The notes under the pieces are model-generated. The model ran no database searches. It was given only the letters and a program-made list of their open reading frames with translations, and had not been told where the DNA came from. From assembly GCA_004551945.1 (NCBI GenBank), contig SFPN01000017.1, forward strand, positions 1-35,168: a stretch of 35,168 nt of DNA, read 5' to 3'. Each line of letters begins with the position of its first letter. The stretch's first letter is position 1. The DNA is from Clostridiales bacterium (GTDB taxonomy: Bacteria; Bacillota; Clostridia; Oscillospirales; Oscillospiraceae). Below are positions 24,623 through 32,531 of this stretch, piece by piece. A program made the translations under genes and the position numbers.

Positions 24623-24656
24623 AAAGACCTCCGCCCGGTGGGCGAAGGTCTTTTTT
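24623..24656. terminator. Bidirectional terminator
   Basis: AAAGACCT-c-CGCCC pairs with GGGCG-a-AGGTCTTT with T-runs on both sides (A-run before, T-run after). It ends the van-like unit on the plus strand and the O-acylation unit on the minus strand. Confidence 0.9.
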
Positions 24657-24668
24657 GTGGGGTTTTTG

Positions 24669-25982
24669 TCACTGTCCGATGGCCGCATATTTTCCCAGCA
24701 TGTTGTCGGTGGAGCTGTTGTAGATCTGCACCTCGTAAATCACGTCCTGAACGTTGTAGTCCCGGACCATCTGGGAGATGGTGTTGCTGGTGTAGCGGGC
24801 GTCCACCCAGTAAATGTACTCGTAGTGGTCCACCAGCCAGGGGATGAAGGTGTTTCCGTAGGAGTCCTTAATGACCATCACGGCGCTGCCGTCGGTAATG
24901 GCGGGGTTGTGTGCGTAGGAGAAGGGCCGGTCGCCTCCCACGAAGGTGGCATACAGCTCAGACTTGGCGTAGCCGGACACATCGTTGACAATGAACCAGT
25001 CCACCACCGAGCCATTGGTGTAGTGCATGGTCATGGCGTTGGTCCCCTTGGGGATGTAGGCCACCACGGTGTCGGGGTTGGACTGAAGGGCCGGGGAGTT
25101 GTTGCTGCTGGAGCAGAAGGTCCCCAGGAAGCCAGGAAACTCCATGGTCTCGTAGTCCGCAATGTTGTGGGCCTCGATCCCCTTTTCCTGGCAGAAGGCC
25201 TGGTAGGCATAGTAAGCCCCCAGAGCGGTCCAGTGGTGATCCGTGTGGAAATAAATATACTCTGCGTTGTGCTTTTTCAGGTTGTCAAAGGCGGAGACCG
25301 TGTGGATGCCCGGGTCCATCTTGCCGTAGATGTAGTCGATGGCGTCCTTCTCGCTGCTGCACCCCATGTCGTCCAGCACCGCCTGGTCCAGCATGACCCC
25401 GGCGCTGATGGGGCAGATCATCACATACAGGTTCACCTTGTCCTTCACGTTGGCGTAGATCTGGTTCATGGTGGCGGCAAACTTATCGGCGGGGGACTGG
25501 GTGAAGTAGTACAGGCCGTAGCCGCAGTTGTTGGTGATATAGATCTGGCCCTGCATCTCGCCGATCTCCGTTACGGTCCCGTCCGGCAGAACCTCCTCCG
25601 GCTCCGCCGCCTGGACCTCCTCCCCGGCAGCGTCCGGGTCGGGGATGTCGTCGGCCACCAGGGCCTCGCCCACGATCTGGTCAGACCGGAGACCGTAATG
25701 GTTTTCCAGGCTCTGGCTGCCGGAGATGAGGCCCTCCCGCAGGGGGTAGGTGTCGGCATACCAGGTGTCCACCGCCTTGAAAAAGCTGCCGTCCCAGAAG
25801 GAGCTCCAGGTGATGAAGGGAAACTCCGTCAGGGTTCGCTTCTCGATTACCGAGGTGTCCGGCCGGAGAAACCACATTAGGCCGATGAAGCCCATAACCG
25901 CCAGCATCAGGCCGAAGGCCAGGATCTTCACACCTCGGATCAGGCCGTTGGCCTGCTTGCGCTTGGATTTGGTGATGCTCAT
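24669..25982 (-). CDS. DHHW/AlgX-like SGNH protein
   Basis: The 437-residue protein has a single N-terminal membrane segment (about 20-41) and an extracellular domain of the DHHW/AlgX-AlgJ family. The hallmark is FHTDHHWTALGAYYAY in the middle, and a C-terminal VIKDSYGNTF segment corresponds to the conserved SYG of the SGNH fold. Such proteins finish O-acetylation of exopolysaccharides after an MBOAT protein moves the acyl group across the membrane. Its neighbour is an MBOAT, 19 bp upstream. The ribosome binding site AAAGGGGGG is strong. The polymer it modifies is not known. Confidence 0.87.
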   Translation of the reverse strand: MSITKSKRKQANGLIRGVKILAFGLMLAVMGFIGLMWFLRPDTSVIEKRTLTEFPFITWSSFWDGSFFKAVDTWYADTYPLREGLISGSQSLENHYGLRSDQIVGEALVADDIPDPDAAGEEVQAAEPEEVLPDGTVTEIGEMQGQIYITNNCGYGLYYFTQSPADKFAATMNQIYANVKDKVNLYVMICPISAGVMLDQAVLDDMGCSSEKDAIDYIYGKMDPGIHTVSAFDNLKKHNAEYIYFHTDHHWTALGAYYAYQAFCQEKGIEAHNIADYETMEFPGFLGTFCSSSNNSPALQSNPDTVVAYIPKGTNAMTMHYTNGSVVDWFIVNDVSGYAKSELYATFVGGDRPFSYAHNPAITDGSAVMVIKDSYGNTFIPWLVDHYEYIYWVDARYTSNTISQMVRDYNVQDVIYEVQIYNSSTDNMLGKYAAIGQ

Positions 25983-26001
25983 TGCAGTTTTCCCCCCCTT
26001 T

Positions 26002-27435
26002 TTAGAACTGGAAGTACAGGAACGGATTGTAGCTGTCCCCCGCCAGGGCCATGGCGGAGAGGATCAGCAGGAGCACCGGGTGCAGCGCCTCCCACGCCCC
26101 GTTGATCCAGAACCAGACCTGGTTCCGGCGGGAGAGGTTTTTCAGCATGGTGCGCAGGGTCTTGCCCAGGGGCGTTGCCGCCACGGCGGAAAAAATCAGG
26201 AAGAAAAGGTTGTTCTTAAAGGCCAAGCCCACATCCACTCCCGTGAGGCCGTTGCCGTTGAGGCCGAACAGGCCCTTGAGGGCAATTCCCAGCATGGAGA
26301 AATCCGTAAACTTAAAGAGAATCCAGCTGAAGAGCACCAGCAGAAACACCACCGGGATTTTCACCGCCACAGGCACTCGCTCCAGCTTTTCCGCCAGCAG
26401 GAAGCGCTCCAGCCCAATGAGCAGGCCGAAGTACAGCCCCCACAGGACGAAGTTCCAGCTGGCCCCGTGCCACAGGCCGGTGAGAAACCACACCACGAAC
26501 AGGTTCAGAATCTGCCGGGGCACCGAGCACCGGTTACCCCCCAGGGGAATGTACACATAGTCCCGGAAGAAGCTCCCCAGGGAGATGTGCCACCGCCGCC
26601 AGAACTCCCCGATGGACTGGGACAGGTAGGGGTAGTTGAAGTTCTCCTTGTAGTGGAACCCGCACATAAGGCCCATGCCGATGGCCATGTCCGAGTAGGC
26701 GGAGAAGTCCAGGTAAATCTGAAGGGTAAAGGCAAAGGCCGCCAGGAGGATGCCCAGGGCGGGCACCGCCGCCAGCTCCTCCGGCCCCACCTCAAAAAAG
26801 GCGTCGGCAATGGCGGCGCAGCCGTTGGCCAGGATGGCCTTCTTGGCCAGGCCCACGGTGAAGCGGCTGATGCCCCGGCTGATCTCTCCCAGGGTGGCCC
26901 GCCGGCGGATGATATCCTGGCGGATATCCTGATACCGGACGATGGGACCGGCGATGCACTGGTGGAACAGGCTGGCGTAGAGCAGCAGCACCCAGTATTT
27001 CTCCTGGGCACGGACCTGCCGCCGGTACACGTCCACCACATAGGATATGAGCTGGAAGGTGTAAAAAGAAATGCCGATGGGCAGAACGATGGTGGGGATG
27101 GTCTCCGGCACGCCGAACAGGCTCTGGAACGTCCCCAGGAAAAAGCCGGTGTACTTGAAAATACCCAGGATCACCAGGCACAGGGCCACGGTGAGGATCA
27201 GATACCGTTTTCGCTCCCGCTTGCCCCGGCTGCGCTGGATGCCCAAGGCCCCCAGCCAGCAGATGAGAACCATCCCCAGCAGCAAAAACAGATACCTTGG
27301 GCCGGACCAGCTGTAAAAAATCAGGGAGAACACCAGCATGGCGATATTCTTCCCCCTGGCGGTTTTCAGCACAAGCTGTGAAATCAGGTTCGCGGTCAAA
27401 AAGAAGAACACGAACAGCATACTCGCAAAGACCAT
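26002..27435 (-). CDS. MBOAT-family O-acyltransferase (AlgI/PatA/DltB type)
   Basis: This multi-span membrane protein moves acyl groups from a cytoplasmic donor across the membrane to a surface polymer. The 477-residue product has the MBOAT signature FWRRWHISLGSFFRDYVYIPLGG and the invariant His in LTGLWHGASWNFVLWG. I chose the ATG at 27435, which gives the usual MVFASMLFVFFF opening; the ORF extends 13 codons upstream through the leader. It is the first gene of a two-gene unit with the DHHW protein. A terminator hairpin lies in its leader. Confidence 0.92.
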   Translation of the reverse strand: MVFASMLFVFFFLTANLISQLVLKTARGKNIAMLVFSLIFYSWSGPRYLFLLLGMVLICWLGALGIQRSRGKRERKRYLILTVALCLVILGIFKYTGFFLGTFQSLFGVPETIPTIVLPIGISFYTFQLISYVVDVYRRQVRAQEKYWVLLLYASLFHQCIAGPIVRYQDIRQDIIRRRATLGEISRGISRFTVGLAKKAILANGCAAIADAFFEVGPEELAAVPALGILLAAFAFTLQIYLDFSAYSDMAIGMGLMCGFHYKENFNYPYLSQSIGEFWRRWHISLGSFFRDYVYIPLGGNRCSVPRQILNLFVVWFLTGLWHGASWNFVLWGLYFGLLIGLERFLLAEKLERVPVAVKIPVVFLLVLFSWILFKFTDFSMLGIALKGLFGLNGNGLTGVDVGLAFKNNLFFLIFSAVAATPLGKTLRTMLKNLSRRNQVWFWINGAWEALHPVLLLILSAMALAGDSYNPFLYFQF

Positions 27436-27472
27436 CTCAACACCCCGCACCGGGCAGGTCCGTTCCGGCCGC

Positions 27473-27500
27473 AAAAAATCCAGGCCAATGAGCCTGGATC
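27473..27500 (-). terminator. Terminator hairpin in the MBOAT gene leader
   Basis: On the minus strand, ATCCAGGC pairs with GCCTGGAT (8 bp, 6-nt loop) and six T residues follow. It lies between the promoter at 27541-27569 and the start codon at 27435, so transcription of the MBOAT unit must pass it. A 9-bp inverted repeat (27453-27461 with 27508-27516) encloses it. Confidence 0.75.
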
Positions 27501-27540
27501 GCCATGGGGACCTGCCGCGTTCCCTTCTCTCTTAATGTAT

Positions 27541-27569
27541 ATTTTACTCTCTTTTCAGTTCTAATTCAA
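27541..27569 (-). promoter_or_regulatory. Promoter of the MBOAT/DHHW unit
   Basis: On the minus strand, TTGAAT (27564-27569) and TAAAAT (27541-27546) are spaced 17 bp. It is back to back with the right-facing promoter at 27583. Confidence 0.6.
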
Positions 27570-27582
27570 CAACTTTCGACCC

Positions 27583-27611
27583 TTGACAAGACTTTTTCGC
27601 TATGTTAGAAT
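27583..27611 (+). promoter_or_regulatory. Promoter of the polyamine operon leader
   Basis: TTGACA (27583-27588) and TAGAAT (27606-27611) are spaced 17 bp. Transcription should begin near 27618, more than 430 nt before the speA start codon. Confidence 0.8.
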
Positions 27612-27617
27612 TGATCC

Positions 27618-28024
27618 GATTTTAGAAAATTTGGAAAGATATAGTTAAGAGTCTTTTCAACGCAATTGTTCTGGACCACTCTGTGAGAGAGTTAAGGCCA
27701 TGCGGACAGCCGGGTCCACTGCCGATTGGCAGCCTTGTGCTACCTTATTGATTGAGTTAAAAGCTCAAATTTTATAAGTTGGTTCCTTCATAACCGAAAT
27801 GCGCCTGTGCGCAGACTTGTGAAACGGTCAATAAGAGTAGTAAAAGTATAATTGCTATATAGGCTCTGATCTTCCCGTCTTATCTGAATCAAGCAGTCCT
27901 CTGTTTCATCAAGATGCTAATTGTTTTTCGTGCGGCAGACACTTGGTTGAACGATAGAGGGCAATGGATATTTTTCAGGTGATAAACGCAAGTTGTGCAT
28001 ACAGCACAGCCTGCGTTTTTTGTT
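27618..28024 (+). ncRNA. Long structured leader RNA of the polyamine operon
   Basis: About 400 nt without a credible gene runs from the promoter to a terminator just before speA. It folds on paper into many local helices: GGACC/GGTCC (27673-27677 with 27713-27717) enclosing ACTCT/AGAGT; CTGCC/GGCAG (27719-27732); and a closing helix CTAC-CTTATTGA (27740-27751) with TCAATAAG-a-GTAG (27828-27840) around three hairpins at 27752-27768, 27781-27795 and 27800-27813. I recognise no known riboswitch, T-box, RNase P, tmRNA or 6S motif. A 25-codon frame (27700-27777) lies in it but has a poor ribosome binding site. I infer a regulatory leader; the ligand is unknown. Confidence 0.55.
27984..28021 (+). 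terminator. Terminator directly before speA
   Basis: AAACGCA pairs with TGCGTTT and an inner TGTGC pairs with GCACA across a 3x3 internal loop; the T-run TTTTTTGTTTT follows. Only about 30 nt separate it from the speA start, too little for a further promoter, so speA needs read-through. Confidence 0.8.
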
Positions 28025-28054
28025 TTGTTGCAGCCAGTGGGAGGGAGAAAAGAG

Positions 28055-29515
28055 TTGAACAGCAATCGAACCCATCTGGATCAGAGTCGTGCCCCGATCT
28101 ACGAGGCCCTGGAGACGTTCCGGCGTATGCGCGTCGTTCCCTTTGACGTGCCCGGTCATAAGCATGGCCGCGGCAATCCAGAGTTAACTGCTTTCTTAGG
28201 GCAGCAATGCGTGGGCGTGGATGTAAACAGCATGAAGCCGCTGGACAATCTATGCCATCCTGTTTCCGTGATCCGTGAGGCAGAGGAGTTGGCAGCCGAC
28301 GCGTTTGGCGCGTCGCACGCGTTTCTGATGGTTGGCGGCACCACCAGCTCAGTCCAGAGCATGATCCTCACCGCCTGCAAGCGCGGCGACGAGATTATCC
28401 TGCCGCGCAATGTCCACAAAAGCGTCATCAATGCGCTGGTTCTGTGCGGCGCGGTGCCGGTATATGTAAACCCGGAGGTGGATCAGCGGCTGGGGATTTC
28501 TCTGGGTATGCAGCGGGAGCAGGTTGCCAAGGCAATCGCAGAGCACCCGAACGCCGTGGCGGTGCTGGTGAACAATCCCACGTACTATGGGATTTGCAGC
28601 GATTTGCGGGCCATTGTAAAGATGGCCCACAGCGCCGGCATGCTTTGCCTGGTGGATGAGGCCCACGGCACCCATTTCTATTTTGGCGGCGGACTCCCGG
28701 TGTCGGCCATGGCGGCAGGAGCCGATATGGCTTCCGTGTCCATGCACAAGAGCGGGGGCAGCCTGACCCAGTCCAGCCTGCTGCTGACTGGTCCCAACGT
28801 CCATGCCGGCTATGTGCGGCAGATCATCAATCTGACCCAGACAACCTCGGGCAGCTATCTGCTGATGTCCAGCCTGGACATCAGCCGCCGCAATCTGGCC
28901 CTGCGGGGACGCCAGGTGTTCCACCAGGTGGCAGACATGGCGGAGTATGCCCGCCAGGAGATTAACGCCGTGGGAGGCTACTACGCCTTTGGCCGGGAGC
29001 TGCTGAACGGCAACTCGGTGTTTGACTTTGACACCACAAAGCTGAGTGTCCACACCCTGGACATTGGGCTGGCCGGGATTGAGGTCTATGATATCCTCCG
29101 GGATGAATACGACATTCAGATTGAGTTTGGGGACATCGGCAATATTCTTGCCTACCTCTCCATGGGCGACCGGCCCCAGGAACTGGAGCGGCTGGTGAGC
29201 GCACTGGCCGAAATCCAGCGCCGCTACCAAAAGGACGGCTCCGGACTGTTAAATCAAGAGTACATTGACCCAGAGGTTGTGACCAGCCCACAGGAGGCGT
29301 TTTACGCGGAAAAGGTCAGCCTTCCGCTGACAGAAAGCGAAGGGCGCGTATGCAGCGAGTTTGTCATGTGCTACCCGCCGGGCATCCCCATCCTGGCCCC
29401 GGGGGAGCGGATTACCGCCGATATTCTGGAGCATATCCAATACGCAAAGGAAAAGGGGTGCAGCATGACAGGCTCGGAGGACCCTGAGCTGAAAGAGATC
29501 AGGGTTCTGGCGTGA
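28055..29515 (+). CDS. speA: Arginine decarboxylase (Orn/Lys/Arg decarboxylase family)
   Basis: This PLP enzyme of the fold-type-I Orn/Lys/Arg decarboxylase family should convert arginine to agmatine. The 486-residue protein has PGHKHGRG near the N-terminus, GGTTSSVQSMI, DEAHGTH, and the PLP lysine Lys232 in SMHKSGGSLTQSS. I chose a TTG start at 28055, preceded by GGGAGGGAG at about 8-10 nt; the frame is open to 27995 through the terminator, but those residues do not look like protein. Arginine rather than lysine as substrate is inferred from the agmatinase gene two genes downstream. Confidence 0.88.
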   Translation: MNSNRTHLDQSRAPIYEALETFRRMRVVPFDVPGHKHGRGNPELTAFLGQQCVGVDVNSMKPLDNLCHPVSVIREAEELAADAFGASHAFLMVGGTTSSVQSMILTACKRGDEIILPRNVHKSVINALVLCGAVPVYVNPEVDQRLGISLGMQREQVAKAIAEHPNAVAVLVNNPTYYGICSDLRAIVKMAHSAGMLCLVDEAHGTHFYFGGGLPVSAMAAGADMASVSMHKSGGSLTQSSLLLTGPNVHAGYVRQIINLTQTTSGSYLLMSSLDISRRNLALRGRQVFHQVADMAEYARQEINAVGGYYAFGRELLNGNSVFDFDTTKLSVHTLDIGLAGIEVYDILRDEYDIQIEFGDIGNILAYLSMGDRPQELERLVSALAEIQRRYQKDGSGLLNQEYIDPEVVTSPQEAFYAEKVSLPLTESEGRVCSEFVMCYPPGIPILAPGERITADILEHIQYAKEKGCSMTGSEDPELKEIRVLA

Positions 29516-29529
29516 GAGGGGGAATTGGC

Positions 29530-30384
29530 ATGGAAATGTGGTTTAGTGAGTTTCATACGCCGGATGTAAAGCACAGCATCCGGGTGACCAGACATCTTTA
29601 CTCCAAAAAAAGCGACTACCAGCAAATTGATATTTTTGAGACGCCGGAGTTTGGCCGTGTGCTGACCCTGGACGGCAACGTCATGCTGACGGAGCGGGAT
29701 GAATTTATCTATGACGAAATGATAACCCATGTCCCCATGGCGGTGCACCCCGGCATTCAGGACATCCTGGTCATCGGCGCCGGGGACGGCGGCGTGGTGC
29801 GGGAACTGACCCGCTACGACCGGGTGGAGCGCATCGACTTGGTGGAGATGGACCCTCAGGTGTTGGAGGCCTGCCGCACCTATCTGCCCAGCAACGCCTG
29901 CCGGATGGATGACCGCCGGGTTCATATTCACTTTGAGAACGCCTTAAAATTTATCCGCCGGCGTGAGGCTGCCTATGATTTGATTATTGTGGACTCCACC
30001 GATCCCTTCGGTCCTTCGGAGGGACTGTTCACCCGGGAGTTTTACGGCAACTGCTACAACGCCCTTCGGGCAGACGGCATCATGGTCAACCAGCAGGGCA
30101 GCCCCTTCTATACGGAAGACGCCACCGCCATGCAGCGCAGCCACAAGCGCATTGTCAGTACTTTCCCCATCAGCCGGGTGTACCAGGCCCACATCCCCAC
30201 CTACGCGGCCGGGTACTGGCTCTTCGGGTTTGCCAGCAAAAAATATCACCCCATTGACGACCTGGACACAGAGGCATGGAAGAAGCTCAACCTGCACACC
30301 CGCTACTATACGCCCAAGCTGCATGTGGGGGCCTTTTGGCTGCCCGCGTTTTTGGAAGAAATGCTGCAGGAAGTGGAGGAGTGA
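29530..30384 (+). CDS. speE: Aminopropyltransferase (spermidine synthase family)
   Basis: SpeE-type enzymes transfer an aminopropyl group from decarboxylated SAM to an amine such as putrescine. The 284-residue protein has the family's LDGNVMLTERDEF, VIGAGDGGVVRE (usual GGGDGG with one Ala), DSTDPFGPSEGLF, and NQQGSPFY. The ATG at 29530 follows AGAGGGGG; it is 14 bp after speA. No SAM decarboxylase (speD) lies in the operon, and the operon carries a second, SAM-free route to spermidine, so the acceptor could be agmatine, putrescine or spermidine. Family is sure; the substrate is open. Confidence 0.88.
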   Translation: MEMWFSEFHTPDVKHSIRVTRHLYSKKSDYQQIDIFETPEFGRVLTLDGNVMLTERDEFIYDEMITHVPMAVHPGIQDILVIGAGDGGVVRELTRYDRVERIDLVEMDPQVLEACRTYLPSNACRMDDRRVHIHFENALKFIRRREAAYDLIIVDSTDPFGPSEGLFTREFYGNCYNALRADGIMVNQQGSPFYTEDATAMQRSHKRIVSTFPISRVYQAHIPTYAAGYWLFGFASKKYHPIDDLDTEAWKKLNLHTRYYTPKLHVGAFWLPAFLEEMLQEVEE

Positions 30385-30387
30385 CCA

Positions 30388-31245
30388 ATGCTGCAACCTA
30401 ACATCGAAACCTTTATCGGCTGTGACAGCGAATATGACCAGGCCCGGATTGTCCTCTACGGCGCTCCCTTTGATTCCACAACCAGCTTCCGCCCCGGCGC
30501 ACGGTTTGGCCCCTCCGCCATGCGGCATGAAAGTTTTGGTCTGGAGACATACAGTCCGTATCAGGACGCGGATCTCACGGACTGCGCTGTGTTTGACAGC
30601 GGAGACATGGAGCTGTGCTTTGGCAGCGCAGAAGCGGCTTTGCAGGACATTGAGGCCCGGGCCGCCGAAATCTTAACCGACGGAAAATTTCCTCTGCTGC
30701 TGGGCGGCGAACACCTGGTCACCCTTGGGGCGGTGCGTGCCGTGGTACAGAAATACCCCAATCTCCATATGATCCATTTTGACGCCCACGCAGATTTACG
30801 GGATGACTATTTAGGAGCCAAACTCAGCCACGCCTGCGTCCTGCGGCGCTGCCACGATCTGCTGGGAGACGGCCGCATTCACCAGTTCTGTATCCGCAGC
30901 GGCGACCGGGAGGAATTCCGCTTTGCCCGGACCCATACAGACCTTCATCCCTTCGGGTTTGATGGGCTGGAAGTCTGTGTCTCCTCTCTTCGGGCGCAAG
31001 GGGTTCCCATCTACTTCACCATTGACCTGGACTGTCTGGACCCATCTGCCTTTCCAGGTATCGGAACGCCGGAGGCTGGCGGCGTCAGCTTTGTCCAATT
31101 GCTGGAGGCCATCCGCACTGTCTGTACCGCCAACGTGGTGGGCGCGGACGTCAACGAACTGGCCCCGGCTCTGGATGCCAGCGGTGTCTCCACGGCCACT
31201 GCCTGCAAGGTGCTCAGGGAATTCATTCTGGCACTCTATAAATAA
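30388..31245 (+). CDS. speB: Agmatinase (ureohydrolase family)
   Basis: This binuclear manganese hydrolase should cut agmatine to putrescine and urea. The 285-residue protein shows all metal ligands: His109 (GGEH), Asp132, His134 and Asp136 (DAHAD), Asp213 and Asp215 (DLDCLD). The start lies 3 bp after speE with GGAGGAG upstream. Its operon place after arginine decarboxylase argues for agmatine, though N1-aminopropylagmatine is possible given speE next door. Confidence 0.93.
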   Translation: MLQPNIETFIGCDSEYDQARIVLYGAPFDSTTSFRPGARFGPSAMRHESFGLETYSPYQDADLTDCAVFDSGDMELCFGSAEAALQDIEARAAEILTDGKFPLLLGGEHLVTLGAVRAVVQKYPNLHMIHFDAHADLRDDYLGAKLSHACVLRRCHDLLGDGRIHQFCIRSGDREEFRFARTHTDLHPFGFDGLEVCVSSLRAQGVPIYFTIDLDCLDPSAFPGIGTPEAGGVSFVQLLEAIRTVCTANVVGADVNELAPALDASGVSTATACKVLREFILALYK

Positions 31246-31271
31246 AAGTCTTTATAAAGGAGCGTACAACA

Positions 31272-32531
31272 ATGAGCAAGGTTCTTGTCATCGGCTGCGG
31301 CGGGGTTGCCTCCGTCGCCATCCAAAAGTGCTGCCAGGTCAGCGAAGTCTTTACGGAGCTGTGCATTGCCAGCCGCACCAAGTCCAAGTGCGATCAGCTG
31401 GCCGCGGAACTGGCCCCCAAAACCGCAACGAAGATCACCACCGCCCAGGTGGACGCAGACGATGTGCAGCAGCTCATCGACCTGATCCACGCCTACAAGC
31501 CCGACCTGGTCATGAACCTGGCGCTGCCCTATCAGGACTTGACCATCATGGACGCCTGCCTTGCCTGCGGCGTCAACTATATGGACACCGCCAACTATGA
31601 GCCGGAGGACACCGACGATCCCAAGTGGCGTGCCATCTATGAGAAGCGCTGTGAGGAAGCCGGCTTCTCCGCCTATTTTGATTACAGCTGGCAGTGGGCT
31701 TATCGCAAAAAGTTCGAGGACGCTGGCCTGACTGCCCTGTTGGGCTGCGGCTTTGATCCGGGTGTGACCCAGGCCTACTGTGCCTATGCCAAAAAGCATG
31801 AGTTCGACACCATTGACACCATTGACATTCTGGACTGCAACGGCGGTAACCATGGCTACGCTTTCGCCACCAATTTTAACCCCGAGGTCAATCTCCGGGA
31901 AGTCTCCGCCCCGGGCAGCTACTGGGAAGACGGCCGCTGGGTGGAGATTCCTCCCATGAGCATCAAGCGGGAGTATGACTTTGACCAGGTGGGCCACAAG
32001 GACATGTACCTGCTCCACCACGAGGAGATTGAGAGCCTGGCGCTGAACATCCCGGAGGTGAAGCGCATCCGGTTCTTCATGACCTTCGGCCAGAGCTATC
32101 TGGATCATATGCGATGCCTGGAGGATGTGGGGATGCTGTCCACCAGCCCCATCGAATTTGAAGGGCAGCAGATTGTCCCCATCAAGTTCCTGAAGGCTCT
32201 GCTGCCCGATCCGGCCAGCCTGGGGCCCCGCACCAAGGGCAAGACCAACATTGGCTGCATCTTCACCGGGAAAAAGGACGGCAAAGAAAAGACCTACTAC
32301 ATCTATAATATCTGCGATCACCAGGCGTGCTACCGTGAGGTGGGAAGCCAGGCCATCAGCTACACCACCGGCGTTCCCGCCATGTGCGGCGCCCTGATGC
32401 TGCTGACCAGCCAGTGGAACAAGCCCGGCGTCTACACCGTGGAGGAGTTCAATCCCGATCCCTTCCTGGATGCGCTGGATCGGTACGGCCTGCCCAGAAG
32501 CGAGAGCCGGACGCCGGTTCTGGTGGACTGA
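31272..32531 (+). CDS. Carboxy(nor)spermidine synthase (saccharopine dehydrogenase family)
   Basis: This NADPH-dependent enzyme should condense putrescine with L-aspartate semialdehyde to carboxyspermidine (or diaminopropane to carboxynorspermidine). The 419-residue protein begins with a Rossmann loop, VLVIGCGGVASVAIQKC, and has DTANYEPED, GFDPGVTQAYCAYA and LDCNGGNHGYAFATNFNPE, the pattern of this branch of saccharopine dehydrogenase-like proteins. The gene following it is the matching decarboxylase, which fixes the role better than sequence alone. The ribosome binding site AAAGGAG is good. It ends with a 1-nt overlap (TGATG) into nspC. Confidence 0.92.
   Translation: MSKVLVIGCGGVASVAIQKCCQVSEVFTELCIASRTKSKCDQLAAELAPKTATKITTAQVDADDVQQLIDLIHAYKPDLVMNLALPYQDLTIMDACLACGVNYMDTANYEPEDTDDPKWRAIYEKRCEEAGFSAYFDYSWQWAYRKKFEDAGLTALLGCGFDPGVTQAYCAYAKKHEFDTIDTIDILDCNGGNHGYAFATNFNPEVNLREVSAPGSYWEDGRWVEIPPMSIKREYDFDQVGHKDMYLLHHEEIESLALNIPEVKRIRFFMTFGQSYLDHMRCLEDVGMLSTSPIEFEGQQIVPIKFLKALLPDPASLGPRTKGKTNIGCIFTGKKDGKEKTYYIYNICDHQACYREVGSQAISYTTGVPAMCGALMLLTSQWNKPGVYTVEEFNPDPFLDALDRYGLPRSESRTPVLVD

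Noticed and set aside
27700..27777. A 25-codon frame in the speA leader as an attenuator leader peptide
   Set aside because: Only AAGG very close to the ATG could serve as ribosome binding site, the peptide has one Arg and no run of regulatory codons, and it ends far from the terminator. I keep it only as a note.
27964..28146. A 60-codon frame crossing the terminator into speA
   Set aside because: It overlaps the terminator hairpin and the speA start in another frame and has no protein-like pattern; the GAGGG before its ATG is probably chance.
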